Shown here: positions 26,820-36,709 of the stretch, in pieces
Layout: each line of letters begins with the position of its first letter
Numbering within the stretch: the first letter of the stretch is position 1
Assembly: GCF_000768345.1 (NCBI RefSeq)
Contig: NZ_AVPS01000005.1
Coordinates: 1-64,000, forward strand
Source of the DNA: Lysobacter concretionis Ko07 = DSM 16239
Lineage (GTDB): Bacteria; Pseudomonadota; Gammaproteobacteria; Xanthomonadales; Xanthomonadaceae
DNA: 64,000 nt
Reading direction: 5' to 3'
Translations under genes and position numbers: made by a program
Notes under the pieces: generated by a model
Databases searched by the model: none
What the model was told of the DNA's origin: nothing
The model's input: the letters and a program-made list of their open reading frames with translations, nothing else

Positions 26820-27521
26820 TTATTCAATGCCAAGCTCCCTGCGTAGTCCGGAAATGTAGGTACGGCCCACCTGCAGTTCTTTCCCATTCGCCATAACCAA
26901 CCAGTAGCGGCTGCCGGAGCCGGAATGCAGCGAGCGGATATGACGCAGATTGACCAGGCAGGAGCGGTGGCAGCGCACGAAATCGGGCGGCAATACGGCA
27001 GTCAGCGCGGCCAGGGACTTGTCGTGCAGTTCGCTGCGGCCATCGAGCAGGCGCACCTCGCTGTAGTCACCGTCTGCACGGATCCAGAGCACGTCGGCCA
27101 ACTCGACCAGTGCCGTGCCATGTGCCCGCCAGATGCCGAGATAGCGTGCGAGTCCCGGGCGATAGCGGGCGGCGTCGAGCAGGCGATTGAGGGCCTGGCC
27201 GAGGCGTTCGCGCGTGAACGGCTTGGGGACGAAATCCAGCACCCCGTGTTCGAACGCTTGCAGGGCGCGCTCGCGATGGGCCGATACCACCACGCAGTGG
27301 TAGCGTCCGGCCACCGCCTGTCGCAACAGATCGAAGCCGTCCTCGCCGCCGAGGTTCAGGTCCAGCAGCAGACCGTCGTAAAGGCTGCGCTGCAGCCGGT
27401 CGCCGGCTAGGTCGAGGTCCGCGACGGCGTCGAAGCGTGCCCGTCCGCCCGCCAGTTCGCCGCACATGCGTAGCAATCGCTCGCGGATGAGCGGTTCGTC
27501 CTCGACGATCAGGATACGCAT
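26820..27521 (-). CDS. LytTR-family response regulator
   Basis: A 233-residue regulator. Residues 1-115 are a receiver domain with acidic residues EDE at 7-9, the phosphoacceptor Asp at about 54 (LLLDLNLGGEDG) and Lys in VPKPFTRE. Residues about 130-233 are a LytTR DNA-binding domain (ELADVLWIRADGDYSEVRL, FVRCHRSCLVNLRHI). The ATG overlaps the 3' end of the kinase gene by 13 bases, so the pair is co-translated. The divergent hydrolase gene is a plausible target, by position only. Confidence 0.92.
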   Translation of the reverse strand: MRILIVEDEPLIRERLLRMCGELAGGRARFDAVADLDLAGDRLQRSLYDGLLLDLNLGGEDGFDLLRQAVAGRYHCVVVSAHRERALQAFEHGVLDFVPKPFTRERLGQALNRLLDAARYRPGLARYLGIWRAHGTALVELADVLWIRADGDYSEVRLLDGRSELHDKSLAALTAVLPPDFVRCHRSCLVNLRHIRSLHSGSGSRYWLVMANGKELQVGRTYISGLRRELGIE

Positions 27522-29212
27522 GCCAGCTCGATCCGACCGCACCAGCCCGCGTCGTTGGGGCCCTGGGAGAAGCGCCAGCCGCCGGGGAAAGCCGCGGCCA
27601 GGCTGGCCTCGATGTAGCGCGTCCCGGTGCCTTGGCCGCGATGCGCCGCGGTTCCACGGGCGCTGCGCAGCTCGAGCACCCGGCGCCCGTTTTCGCAGTG
27701 CACACGCAGCCGGAAGGGCTGCTGCGTGCAGGCGCTGGCACCGGCGTGGGTGAGCGCGTTCTCGACCTGGGCGTGGAGCACCCCGGGTGGCAACAGAAGA
27801 TCTGTGTCGTCGGCGTCGACCTCGAAGCCGATCGGTTGGCCCAACGCCAGGCCGACAATGTCCAAGTGATTGCGGCACAAGGCCAGTTCGTCCTCCAGCG
27901 GAACCAGCGAGTGGCGACTGCTCTCGCGCAGGCGATCGAACTGTTCAGCCAGCGACTCGACGAGGCGGCTGGCACGCGGAGGTGCCTGCTCGATCAATTC
28001 CTGCAGGCAGGTCAGCGTGTTCATGAGCCAGTGCGGCTGGATGCCGCGCTGCAACAGCTGCAGCGACAGCTGGGCGCGCTCCTCGCGTAGGCGCGCATTG
28101 TGCTGGTCCAGCGTGCGCAGCCGCTCCGCGTGGCGCAGCAGCAGGAATCCCATCAGGACCGCCAGCAGCAGGAAATATGGCCCGTCGAGGAATGCGCCGC
28201 CGGCGACCGGCATCGTCAGCGCACCGACCAACATCAGGACCAGGATCGGCCGGCGTTCCTCGTGTTCGCCCTGTGCACGCAGCAGCAGCCATGCGGAGGC
28301 CAACAGGCTCAGCAGCAGAACAGCCGCTCCGCGCCCATCGAAACTCGGCAGGAAGGCCACGACGCCTGCCAGCGTTGCCAGATAGACAATGCGGGCAGGC
28401 ACCGGCACGCCGACGTCGAAGCGCCGCGCAAGGTAGGCCGGCAACAGCACCGCTGCCGCCGCGTGCAGCGCCAGCAGCGCGAACATGCGCAGGCCATGCC
28501 ATGGGTAGGGATATCCGAACAGCGGGCGCCAGGCTTCGACCACCGGCAGCGCCAGGCCGACGGCGCCCAGGGCGAGCAGTAACGGAGCGCCTTGCCTACG
28601 TGGCTGCCCGCGTTGCGCCGCGAGGAAGTACAGGCAGGCGGCTCCGAGCGCACCCGCGGCAAAGGCCACGATCAGCCATGGCCCTGGACGATGGAGGGGA
28701 GGCCCCGCAGCCGCTACGATCTGGACGCCGGCATCAGTTGTGTCCATGCGTAGCCACTGATGGTGGCTCGAGGCGAGAACGATCAGCTCATCGGCTCCGG
28801 TGCGTCCGGATGGCGGCAGCACGCGGATGATATCGATCAGTCCCGGCTGTTCCTCATCCTTGCTGCGTCCGACGATGCCGTTGGCGACCAGCGGACGCCC
28901 GTTCCAGTAAGGCTGACTGGCGGCACGCAGTGAAAGGTGCAGGAGGCGCCCGGCATCGTCCGCCGGGGCGGCCAGGCGCCAGCGCAGCCAGTGGGGATCC
29001 TGCCACCGGGCCAGCACGCCGGGATCGAGCGGCTGCCAGTCCAGATCGTCCGGAGGCCGTTCCGGCATGCGGCCCGACATCGGTACCGGGGCGAGCGCCA
29101 TCTCGGCCGACAGCACCTGCACGGCCACGGGACCGTGCGACGCCGCCAACAGCCAGGCGGCGACCACCATCACCAGCACGGCAGGGGCGACCAGGATCTT
29201 TGTCATCGTCAT
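27509..29212 (-). CDS. LytS-type membrane sensor histidine kinase
   Basis: A 567-residue kinase. It has an N-terminal signal/anchor, a periplasmic sensing part of about 150 residues (WLRWRLAAPADDAGRLLHLS), then six or seven membrane helices. The kinase region follows, with the phospho-His in LLQRGIQPHWLMNTL and the ATPase N-box VENALTHAG. The usual DxG box of the ATP lid is not clear; LELRSARG and GQGTGTRY stand in its place, so ATP binding may be atypical. Of the two ATGs at 29212 and 29206 I gave the first. It overlaps the response regulator by 13 bases. Confidence 0.88.
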   Translation of the reverse strand: MTMTKILVAPAVLVMVVAAWLLAASHGPVAVQVLSAEMALAPVPMSGRMPERPPDDLDWQPLDPGVLARWQDPHWLRWRLAAPADDAGRLLHLSLRAASQPYWNGRPLVANGIVGRSKDEEQPGLIDIIRVLPPSGRTGADELIVLASSHHQWLRMDTTDAGVQIVAAAGPPLHRPGPWLIVAFAAGALGAACLYFLAAQRGQPRRQGAPLLLALGAVGLALPVVEAWRPLFGYPYPWHGLRMFALLALHAAAAVLLPAYLARRFDVGVPVPARIVYLATLAGVVAFLPSFDGRGAAVLLLSLLASAWLLLRAQGEHEERRPILVLMLVGALTMPVAGGAFLDGPYFLLLAVLMGFLLLRHAERLRTLDQHNARLREERAQLSLQLLQRGIQPHWLMNTLTCLQELIEQAPPRASRLVESLAEQFDRLRESSRHSLVPLEDELALCRNHLDIVGLALGQPIGFEVDADDTDLLLPPGVLHAQVENALTHAGASACTQQPFRLRVHCENGRRVLELRSARGTAAHRGQGTGTRYIEASLAAAFPGGWRFSQGPNDAGWCGRIELACVS

Positions 29213-29346
29213 GCGCCATATCGTACTGGCCGCGCGGAGACATTCGGCCCCCGGCTGGAGCCGTTGGGCGGACTGGCGCGCCCCTACCTCCGGGCCAGCG
29301 TGGATGCTGGTGGAACGCCCTTGCATCCCGCCCACCGGAATCCGTC

Positions 29347-30996
29347 ATGCCCCATTCCCTGCGCGAAACTTCCATACCGAGCCCCCGGCCGTTGACGCTG
29401 CCCCATTGTTGGATGGTGGCCTGCGTGCTGTTCGTGGGGATGCTGCCGATGCACGCGACCGGCGCCGATACACCGCTGGAGTTCGCGCCTTATGCGTTCG
29501 AGACCGAACGGCACGGCACGATCGACGCCGAGGTTGCGTTTCTGGACGTGCCGCGTCGCCGCGACGAACCGGACGGCCCGCGCATGCGGCTGCGCGTAGT
29601 GCGCCTGCCGGCCACCGGTGGCGACGGTAACGCCGCACCGGTGGTCTACCTGGCCGGTGGCCCTGGCGGTTCCGGCGTCGGTACGGCACGCGGGCCGCGC
29701 TGGCCGATGTTCGAACAGGTTCGGCGCGAAACCGACGTCCTGCTGTTCGACCAGCGGGGCACCGGCCTGTTCGAGCCCCCGCCGACGTGCCCGTACATCC
29801 AGCGCTTCGACGATGCCAGGCCGCTGGACCGTGAAGTCGCGCTGGCGGCGCTGCGCCACACAGCCGCCCGATGCATCGCCCACTGGCGGGAGGAGGGCGT
29901 CGACCTGGCGGCCTATACCACTGCCGAGAGTGCCGCCGACCTCGAGGACCTGCGGCGTGCGCTTGGCGTGCCGCGGCTCAGCCTGTGGGGCATGAGCTAT
30001 GGTACCCACCTGGCCCTGGCGACCCTCCGCCTGCACGGGGCGGGCGTCGAGCGCGTGGTGTTGATCGGCGTCGAAGGGCCGGACGACACCCTGAAGCTTC
30101 CGCTGGCGGCAGACGCGCTGCTCGCGGACCTGGCCGATATCGCCCGGGAGCAGGGCTTCGAGGACCTGACCGGCATGACCCGCCGCGTGCTGGCCAAGCT
30201 ACGGCAGGAGCCCGCCCAAGGCCGCAGCCTCATGCACCGGGGCAGGCAAGTGACCTTGGGCGCTTACGATGCGCAGCTGGCGATCGCCGCCTCGCTGGGC
30301 CGGCGATCCACCCAGCAGATGTTGCCATTGGCGTTACGCGACGCCGAAGAGGGGGACTACGACCTGCTGGCAACCCTGGTGCTCGCGGTGCGCGAGCAGC
30401 TCGGCGAGTTCCGGGCCATGCCGTTAGCGATGGAGCTGGCGTCCGGGCACAGTCCAGATCGGCGCGCCATGGCCGAGACGCAGGCAAACGACAGCCTGTT
30501 CGGCGATGCGCTGAACTTTCCTTTCCCGATGGTCGGCGATGGCCTGGGGCTGATGGATCTCGGTGAGGCGTTCCGTGCGCCTCTGCAGAGCGACGTTCCG
30601 GCGCTGTTCGTCAGCGGTACGCTCGATGGCCGCACACCGCCGGCAAATGCGGAGGCGCTGTTGCCCGGCTTCAGCGACGCCGTTCACTTGCGCGTGCGCG
30701 GCGCCAGCCATGACGACGAACTGTGGTTGGGCAACCCGAAGATAGCTGTACACATCGCCGATTTTCTTGCAGGGCGACGAGTGAGCAATGCGGAACTGGA
30801 AGTACCGCGTCCTGAGATGGCCCGAGGAAAACTTGGCTTGCTTATGCAAACGTTGGGAATCGGCATAGGAACCATGGTGGTCGTAAATGCGTTGCTAGTC
30901 TTACTGGTTCTGGTCGCGCTGACGCTATTACCGCGGTGGCGTCAGAGAGTTGGGAAGTCGGCCGCCGTGACGGTTAGGGCAGGCTATCGGGGCTAG
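29347..30996 (+). CDS. Exported alpha/beta-hydrolase (prolyl aminopeptidase-like)
   Basis: A 549-residue enzyme with a signal or anchor (CWMVACVLFVGMLPMHATGA), an oxyanion-hole motif YLAGGPGGSG near residue 101, the nucleophile elbow GMSYGTH with Ser at about 217, and late segments FVSGTLDGRTPP (acid) and GASHDDEL (His). This is the plan of TAP-like/prolyl peptidases. After the hydrolase fold comes an odd hydrophobic helix (TMVVVNALLVLLVLVALTLLPRW), so it may be membrane-held. The last nine codons fall inside the 180-bp repeat copy B (from 30971), suggesting the original C-terminus was replaced. It is divergent from the two-component genes by 134 bases. Confidence 0.85.
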   Translation: MPHSLRETSIPSPRPLTLPHCWMVACVLFVGMLPMHATGADTPLEFAPYAFETERHGTIDAEVAFLDVPRRRDEPDGPRMRLRVVRLPATGGDGNAAPVVYLAGGPGGSGVGTARGPRWPMFEQVRRETDVLLFDQRGTGLFEPPPTCPYIQRFDDARPLDREVALAALRHTAARCIAHWREEGVDLAAYTTAESAADLEDLRRALGVPRLSLWGMSYGTHLALATLRLHGAGVERVVLIGVEGPDDTLKLPLAADALLADLADIAREQGFEDLTGMTRRVLAKLRQEPAQGRSLMHRGRQVTLGAYDAQLAIAASLGRRSTQQMLPLALRDAEEGDYDLLATLVLAVREQLGEFRAMPLAMELASGHSPDRRAMAETQANDSLFGDALNFPFPMVGDGLGLMDLGEAFRAPLQSDVPALFVSGTLDGRTPPANAEALLPGFSDAVHLRVRGASHDDELWLGNPKIAVHIADFLAGRRVSNAELEVPRPEMARGKLGLLMQTLGIGIGTMVVVNALLVLLVLVALTLLPRWRQRVGKSAAVTVRAGYRG

Positions 30997-31149
30997 CACA
31001 GCAGCGTCAAAACGGGCGTGAGGAAGTAGGAGGGGCCCCTTCGGGCAGCTCACCCAACGATTATGCCTTCCGAGCGGGATTTCCATAATTATGAAAATTC
31101 CGCCGTTTTTGCATACTTGGGTGGGCAGAAAAGGCGCCGTGTCTTTGCC
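30971..31149. repeat. 180-bp repeat, copy B
   Basis: Second copy of the block at 20577-20756, same orientation. It shares GGCTATCGGGGCTAG, CAGCAGCGTCAAAACGGGC, GAGCGGGATTTCCATAATTA and AAGGCGCCGTGTCTTTGCC. The central palindrome is degraded (CCATAATTATGA). It overlaps the 3' end of the hydrolase gene. The 200 bases after it, up to the IS30 remnant, hold no gene that I can support. Confidence 0.82.
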
Positions 31150-31349
31150 TTTAATGCCCGCGCCCTACGTGCTCGTCATCTCCAGCACCGTCCCGCAGAA
31201 CCATCGGACCAAGACTTCTTGCCGACATCCCAAGCTGGTAATCTCCGCCGCCACGCGCGGGTACTCTCACCGCAGGGGTCCGGCCGAAAGTGGACAGTTA
31301 AAATGGTGCTTGTCGGTCGCTACTTAAGAAACACCCCCACTGAAACAGC

Positions 31350-32290
31350 TCATGTCCGGGTGGGCGTGATTGGCGGAGCGGTGGTCTCTTTCGACTCACC
31401 CGACCACGTCCTGCCGAATCGTAGAGCTCGTTCGGCAGCTGATGCGCCGTGCGGATCAGTGCGTCCACGACCGTCTTCGTGTCCTTGCGATCGACCTTCA
31501 CCAGCATGACGTAGCGTGTGCTGCGCTCGACGAGTGTCGCGATCTGGCTGTTGCCGCTGCCGCACAGCAGGTCACCTTCCCAGTGCCCCGGAACGGCCCG
31601 ATCCTCGATGTCGGCCGGGCGCTCCCGGATCGACACGGTGTCACTGATCCGGCCGTGGTCGGCCGTCTTCTGCGTGTGGTGGCGCGATCGACGCATCCCC
31701 CGCGTGCGCCGAAGGTGCTCCAGCAACTCCTTCTTCAGCGCGCCCCGCGACTGGATGAAGAGGGTGCGGTAGATCGTCTCGTGGGACACCTGGCAGGTCG
31801 CATCGTCTGGGTAGGTACGCATCAGCCAGCCGGCGATCTGCTGTGGCGACCACTGTTGTTGCAGCTTGTCCGCCACCCGTGCCGCCAGCGTGGGATGCAG
31901 CGCCAGCTTACAAGCCTTGGGGCGATGCGCCCGGTCCCAAGCCGCCTGATCCGCATGGCTTGCGCGATACAGTGCGGCGCCACCGTTACGCCGGATCTCG
32001 CGGCTGATCGTCGATGGCGACCGGCCCAGCGTTGCCGCGATCAAGCGGATCGAGTGTCCGGCGACCAGCGCCCGCGAGACGTCTTCCCGCTCTGCCAGGC
32101 TCAATGCCCGTAGCGATCGACGACGAGCCGGCGGGCGAATGCCGCCCGTCTCGGCGAGGATCCCACGAACCGACGAATGATGCCGATCAAACAGCCGTGC
32201 GATTTGGTGCAACGACTCGCCCTTCTGCCACCGATCCCACATCAGGGCCTTCTGGCTGTCGGTGTACCGGATCCGGGTCCTTCGCTTCAT
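31350..32290 (-). pseudogene. IS30-family transposase, 3'-truncated and frameshifted
   Basis: The minus strand encodes an IS30 transposase from MKRRTRIRYTDSQKALMWDR through the helix-turn-helix (IAATLGRSPSTISREIRRNG), the first catalytic Asp in HWEGDLLCG and on to ALIRTAHQLPNELY. From about 31430 the frame shifts and family similarity breaks down. The usual TWDRGKE and SPWQRGSNENTN motifs are absent, so the last two DDE residues are missing. It marks the left edge of the defence genes, 123 bases from the hamB stop. Confidence 0.85.
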
Positions 32291-32412
32291 ACGCAACACT
32301 CCTGCTGCAAAAGCAGCTAGCTGTGTGTTGCATCGATCATATGAAACCGCCGCCCAAAGCGGACATCGGACAATGTATTTCACAGTGGCCAGCGCCGACG
32401 TGGACTTGACGG

Positions 32413-35400
32413 CTATGTGCCCGCCAGATCGTCGGGACCAAGATATACGACGTCGATCTTGCTGACATCCTGCGCCACCTGTGCGCGAAGCAGGCCGCTT
32501 CGATGGGAATTGAGTGCTGCCTGAACTGTGCCTAGCGGAGTACCGTCTGGCGAAAGTACCCACGGCCGACCTGACCACTGGTGTATCTGGACGACTGTGC
32601 CGGGCGGCGGGGGCGCAGCCAACCACGTGATACGCGACCAATAGTGCCGATCGGCCCATGTGTGCTCCTCGTTCGGTGTGAAGCTTTGGACGAACTCCAT
32701 CCAAATTGGTCTCGTTTCCCTAGTTGGCCAGTCGGCCTGAGCGCTCCAAGCGGCGACCACATCTGCATTCAGCCATTGCCGCAGCTCCTTGCCCGAGGTG
32801 AAGGTCGCGCCGGTGTCGGTGACTGCTTTGATTGCAGCCAGCCGCGAATTGAAGCCGGCCTGGATCAGGATCGATGCAGAGCGGTTGAGCGTGCCGGTCA
32901 CGACTGCCGGCACCGCAAGGCCAAGTTCATGGTCTTCTAGGCCTAGGCCATCATCCACCTCATCGCCATTTGCGCTGGCGCGGACCCTGATCGCCTCCAT
33001 TGCCCAAGGCAGCCGGTAGATAAGGCCTCCTTCAACAAACTGCAGTACTTCCGATGGCTGATCCCCGCCCAGCGCGGCCAAAGGCTGGCCCTGCAGCCAA
33101 ACCCGCAGGATGTCGCGCCAGTTCGCAGGCAGCGGATCGGGTATGAAGGGATAAAATGCGAATACGCGCTCAGCGAGACCGGTGATAGAGGTGATTGCGG
33201 CTTCGGCGTCACCCTCAAGGATCGCGCCATTGGCTTGGATGAGAAGTAGGTTGACTTCGGAGGCTATGGCGTCGAGGGCATGACCCGTCGTCAGACCGAC
33301 GCCTGCCAGAAAATAGCCGCGGCGTTGAGCGGCGGTCGACTGATTCCAGATCAGTCGGCTGCGGGAGGAAAGACCTGCTTTTAACAAATGCTGGAATTGA
33401 GCGTCCAGACGCTCCAGACGTCGCTGCCACAGAGAAGATTGGAGGATATCGTCCAAAGCAGCCTCGATCCCCTCATCGGGAATTTCGTTCTCCCCGATGA
33501 GGCTGAGGATGGCTGTATCGAGCGTCGCAACGTGCCGTTCCCAATCGGCCAGGGCGCGATTACGGTCTTCCGGCTCTTCATTGCCGATCTCGGGAAAAGT
33601 CCAGGCTGCGGCGTTGTTGATGACATAGTCAACGAGCTGGTTGATGTCTCCGCCGATACGCGCTTGCATCCGCTTTAGTAGCTCCACGACCAGAAGCACA
33701 AGACCGCTTTCCATATTGCGCGCGCCAAGATCGGTGATGAGCGTTTCCCAATTGCGCCTCTTCCTGGGGATATCCTCGAACATTGGAAAGAGGACGACGC
33801 CCTCGACGTCGACGAAGGCGCGTCCGGCACGTCCGATGACGTTCTTGAATTCGCTGATCTCGATCCGCTCGCCGGCGCGGTGCAGGGAGTGCATCACGAC
33901 GGCGGTAGCCGACAGATTGAGGCCCTGCGCCAAGGTCGGAGAGGAGATTGTCACTTTGAGGACATTCTCGCGAAGCAGACGCTCGACCTCCTTGCGGTAA
34001 GACGTAGGCAGGGCGCCATGGTGAAGGGCGACGCCGAGGCGCAGGCATTTAAGAATCGCATTGTCGGCGCCCAGCCATTCCTCGCCCAGCGCGATCGCGG
34101 TGTTCAGTGCATTCGGATCGGCCTCGAGCAGCGAGCGCAGCGCGCCGCGCTCATGCAAATCAACGATGACGGCAGCAAACGGTTCGACGCTGCGCCGCTC
34201 TGGGCAGAAGACGAGGACGGTCTGACCGTCATCGACAAGCCGCCACGCGGTAGCGAGGCAGAGTTCGCGCTGGTTTTTGGGAAACAGCTGGGTGCGACGG
34301 CGCTTCGGTGGAATCCAGTTGGGAGGTGCGACGCCGGTGAGAAACCGTTGAACCCAAGGCCGCTCGTCGCCGACTCTGAGGTTGAGCCGGGCGGTTGGCG
34401 ACGTCCACACCACCTCACCGAAGCGCAGGCGGGTTGGGCGCCAATCATTCTTGATCAGCCCGCCCGGATGATCACGGCGCAGCCACGCGGCGAAGTCATC
34501 GAGTTGGTCCCCATTGGGCAGGATGGCCGATAAGCAGACGATCCGGCGCTCCAGAGCGTCGGCACGGCGCAGAAGCCGCTGAATCTGCACCTCGTAGCGG
34601 ACCTCACGTTCATTGAGGCCGATCATGTGCCCTTCGTCGAAGACCAGAAGATCAACGTCGTCGAGCAGAGAGGGATCGTTGCGGAGCGCGAAGTCGAGCT
34701 TCTCCGGCGTCGCCACCACGATGTCGCGCTCGCGAATAGCGTCCTCATCAAAGCCGGTGACGCCGATGCTGCCGTAGAGGGCGGAGATGGTCTTACCGAG
34801 CGGGCTGAAGGTCCGCTGGAGTGTAGCTTCGGTCTGCGCCGAGAGCGCGCGCAGCGGCGTAACGAACACGACCCTCTTGCCGCCGGCGAGGCAGCGCAGG
34901 ATGCACAGTTCTGCAATGCGCGTCTTGCCGGCGCTCGTCGGCAGCGACACCACTAAGTCGTCGGACTGATCGACGGCACGGGCGGCCGCTTCGATCTGCG
35001 ATGGCCAAAGGTCGACCTCTGCCCTAGCGCGGCGCTGCAACAGCGCGATGAACAGTTCGCGCAAACGCGGCCAGTCCGCCGCCAGTCCTCCCGCGGACTG
35101 CAGCGGCACTCTTTTATGGAACGTGCTCGACCAAAGGTCCGACAGAAGATGGATGGCGACACGATGCGCCCACCATTGCGGCAGCATGTTCATTTCGCCG
35201 CAGATCGCCAGACTCACACGCAGCCGCTCGAGCGCGTGATCGACAAGCTCTCGCTCGCCGCGTTCGAGCGCGAGCAGATAAAGAGACATGGCGGCCATGA
35301 AGGTGTCGGTGACCGCGGTATTCAGACCGTCGAATAGGAAGTCGTCACCATCGGCATCCGGAGGTACGGCAGCGCCCTCTGCTTGCTCGAGGTGGGACTG

Positions 35401-35931
35401 CATGTCGGTGGCGATCCGCTCATCGCTGCCTTGACCGGAGGTCCGGTAGTCGAGAACGCTGCTGCGCAAGGCATCGAAATTCCGCCGCATCAACTGAGCC
35501 AGCGCCCGCTCGATCGGTGAGAAATTTTCATCCGCCTCGACGATTGCGAGGAGCGAATAGGCTCGTGCGGACAGGTGGGCGAGATGATAGGCGGCCGCGG
35601 CCATGACAAAGTGGAAATCGCGATCGGCCTCTTGGCTGTTGCCCTTTGCCATCACCGCTTCAAGAGCCGTTGCAGCCTGTTCGAATGCCGTGCGAGCCTC
35701 AGCCGGGTCGCCGCCGACCTCCCGAAGGCGCAGGCCGAGGCCGAGCAGGGCATAGGCATAGCTGTGCAGGTCGTAGCTAAGCTGCGGCGCGAAGTCCGGC
35801 GCGTCGGGCGGAAGGGTGCCGTCACGCCAAATGATCGCGCGGGCCTGCCCGCGAGCGATCAGTCGGCCCCGAAAGCCGGCGGCCGTCGCCTCGGCGATAT
35901 CTGCGGTGATGGCCTCAGGGGTTGCAGGCAT
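32413..35931 (-). CDS. hamB: Hachiman helicase HamB
   Basis: A 1172-residue superfamily 2 helicase. Residues 1-310 are a helical N-terminal extension. Helicase motifs follow: SLPTSAGKTR (I, about 327-336), TPLRALSAQ (Ia), VATPEKLD, FDEGH (II, about 430), SAILPNGD (III), VLVFCPERR (IV), ISSPTLAQGLNLSA (V) and VIGRAGRA (VI, about 700). The last 350 residues are a separate helical and beta region. Its ATG overlaps the 3' end of hamA by 17 bases, so they are translated together. HamA and HamB form the Hachiman complex, in which the helicase restrains and guides the nuclease on damaged or phage DNA (family knowledge). Confidence 0.9.
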   Translation of the reverse strand: MPATPEAITADIAEATAAGFRGRLIARGQARAIIWRDGTLPPDAPDFAPQLSYDLHSYAYALLGLGLRLREVGGDPAEARTAFEQAATALEAVMAKGNSQEADRDFHFVMAAAAYHLAHLSARAYSLLAIVEADENFSPIERALAQLMRRNFDALRSSVLDYRTSGQGSDERIATDMQSHLEQAEGAAVPPDADGDDFLFDGLNTAVTDTFMAAMSLYLLALERGERELVDHALERLRVSLAICGEMNMLPQWWAHRVAIHLLSDLWSSTFHKRVPLQSAGGLAADWPRLRELFIALLQRRARAEVDLWPSQIEAAARAVDQSDDLVVSLPTSAGKTRIAELCILRCLAGGKRVVFVTPLRALSAQTEATLQRTFSPLGKTISALYGSIGVTGFDEDAIRERDIVVATPEKLDFALRNDPSLLDDVDLLVFDEGHMIGLNEREVRYEVQIQRLLRRADALERRIVCLSAILPNGDQLDDFAAWLRRDHPGGLIKNDWRPTRLRFGEVVWTSPTARLNLRVGDERPWVQRFLTGVAPPNWIPPKRRRTQLFPKNQRELCLATAWRLVDDGQTVLVFCPERRSVEPFAAVIVDLHERGALRSLLEADPNALNTAIALGEEWLGADNAILKCLRLGVALHHGALPTSYRKEVERLLRENVLKVTISSPTLAQGLNLSATAVVMHSLHRAGERIEISEFKNVIGRAGRAFVDVEGVVLFPMFEDIPRKRRNWETLITDLGARNMESGLVLLVVELLKRMQARIGGDINQLVDYVINNAAAWTFPEIGNEEPEDRNRALADWERHVATLDTAILSLIGENEIPDEGIEAALDDILQSSLWQRRLERLDAQFQHLLKAGLSSRSRLIWNQSTAAQRRGYFLAGVGLTTGHALDAIASEVNLLLIQANGAILEGDAEAAITSITGLAERVFAFYPFIPDPLPANWRDILRVWLQGQPLAALGGDQPSEVLQFVEGGLIYRLPWAMEAIRVRASANGDEVDDGLGLEDHELGLAVPAVVTGTLNRSASILIQAGFNSRLAAIKAVTDTGATFTSGKELRQWLNADVVAAWSAQADWPTRETRPIWMEFVQSFTPNEEHTWADRHYWSRITWLAAPPPPGTVVQIHQWSGRPWVLSPDGTPLGTVQAALNSHRSGLLRAQVAQDVSKIDVVYLGPDDLAGT

Positions 35932-36694
35932 CGGCCATCACTCGATCGTAGACCGCGCCGACAAAGGCGCCATGGCCTTCCACGCGAAGTCCGATACCCC
36001 ATTGATTGATAAGACCGGGATACGCTTGTAGGGAGGCGGCTAGCAGTGCGTCGGGGGCATTGCCTGAGAATGTGAAAAGCAGATGCCGGACACTCTGCGG
36101 CGGGACGCCATGCTTGAGCAGCGCGTCATCGATTGCATCAGCCAGCGGCAGATTGCCGAGCTCGAGGAGACGCGCGGAAATAAAGTGCAGTGCGTGTGCC
36201 GAGGGCAATCCTCCATCCTTGTCCAGCCCGGCGCGGGCTTCCGTCAGGACCTGTGCGGACAATGTGGCACGGCTCTTCGCCTCCGTCTTCAGGAACTGAA
36301 GACGTTGAGATTGGGGGTCTTGCAGGATGCCGATCACGTCCTCACCACGCATTGCCATGTTGCGGTGGTCTTTCCAACGCAGGCGCTTGATCGGTGCGCG
36401 GTAGCCGCCGCTGTGAGCATCTATCCATTCCGTCGCGTAGATCTCGCCGAGGTCGCCGGACCGGATCTGCTTAGTGGTCGGCAGCTTGCTCTCGATCAGG
36501 GCGGCAGCGGCGGGCTTGCCGAGCCGCGCGAGTGCGCGCGCCACCTGCTCCTCCGAGGCGTAATGCGAAGGCACGATAGCTGCCGTCGCCTGGATGCCGA
36601 CCCCCAGGTTAGCGGCCTGTCCGGTCATCACACGCCGAAAGTGGTTCCCCATCGGCGCGTCGACCGAAATGCACCAATCATCGAACTGCGCCAT
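35915..36694 (-). CDS. hamA: Hachiman nuclease HamA (DUF1837)
   Basis: A 259-residue DUF1837 protein. The nuclease core is visible: an acidic residue in SGDLGEIYATEW (about 79-90), GEDVIGI (about 117-123) and the ExK pair in FLKTEAKSR with Glu138 and Lys140. This is the PD-(D/E)XK pattern of HamA. The N-terminal 60 residues and the C-terminal helical part lack other known domains. The ATG follows AGGAAGGAACGAGG. It stands 15 bases after an Mrr-like nuclease gene and overlaps hamB, which makes a three-gene operon. Confidence 0.88.
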   Translation of the reverse strand: MAQFDDWCISVDAPMGNHFRRVMTGQAANLGVGIQATAAIVPSHYASEEQVARALARLGKPAAAALIESKLPTTKQIRSGDLGEIYATEWIDAHSGGYRAPIKRLRWKDHRNMAMRGEDVIGILQDPQSQRLQFLKTEAKSRATLSAQVLTEARAGLDKDGGLPSAHALHFISARLLELGNLPLADAIDDALLKHGVPPQSVRHLLFTFSGNAPDALLAASLQAYPGLINQWGIGLRVEGHGAFVGAVYDRVMADACNP

Positions 36695-36709
36695 CCTCGT
36701 TCCTTCCTG

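Noticed and set aside
31063-31509. A plus-strand frame across the repeat and IS30 relic
   Set aside because: It begins inside repeat copy B and runs antisense to the transposase remnant; no domain was seen.
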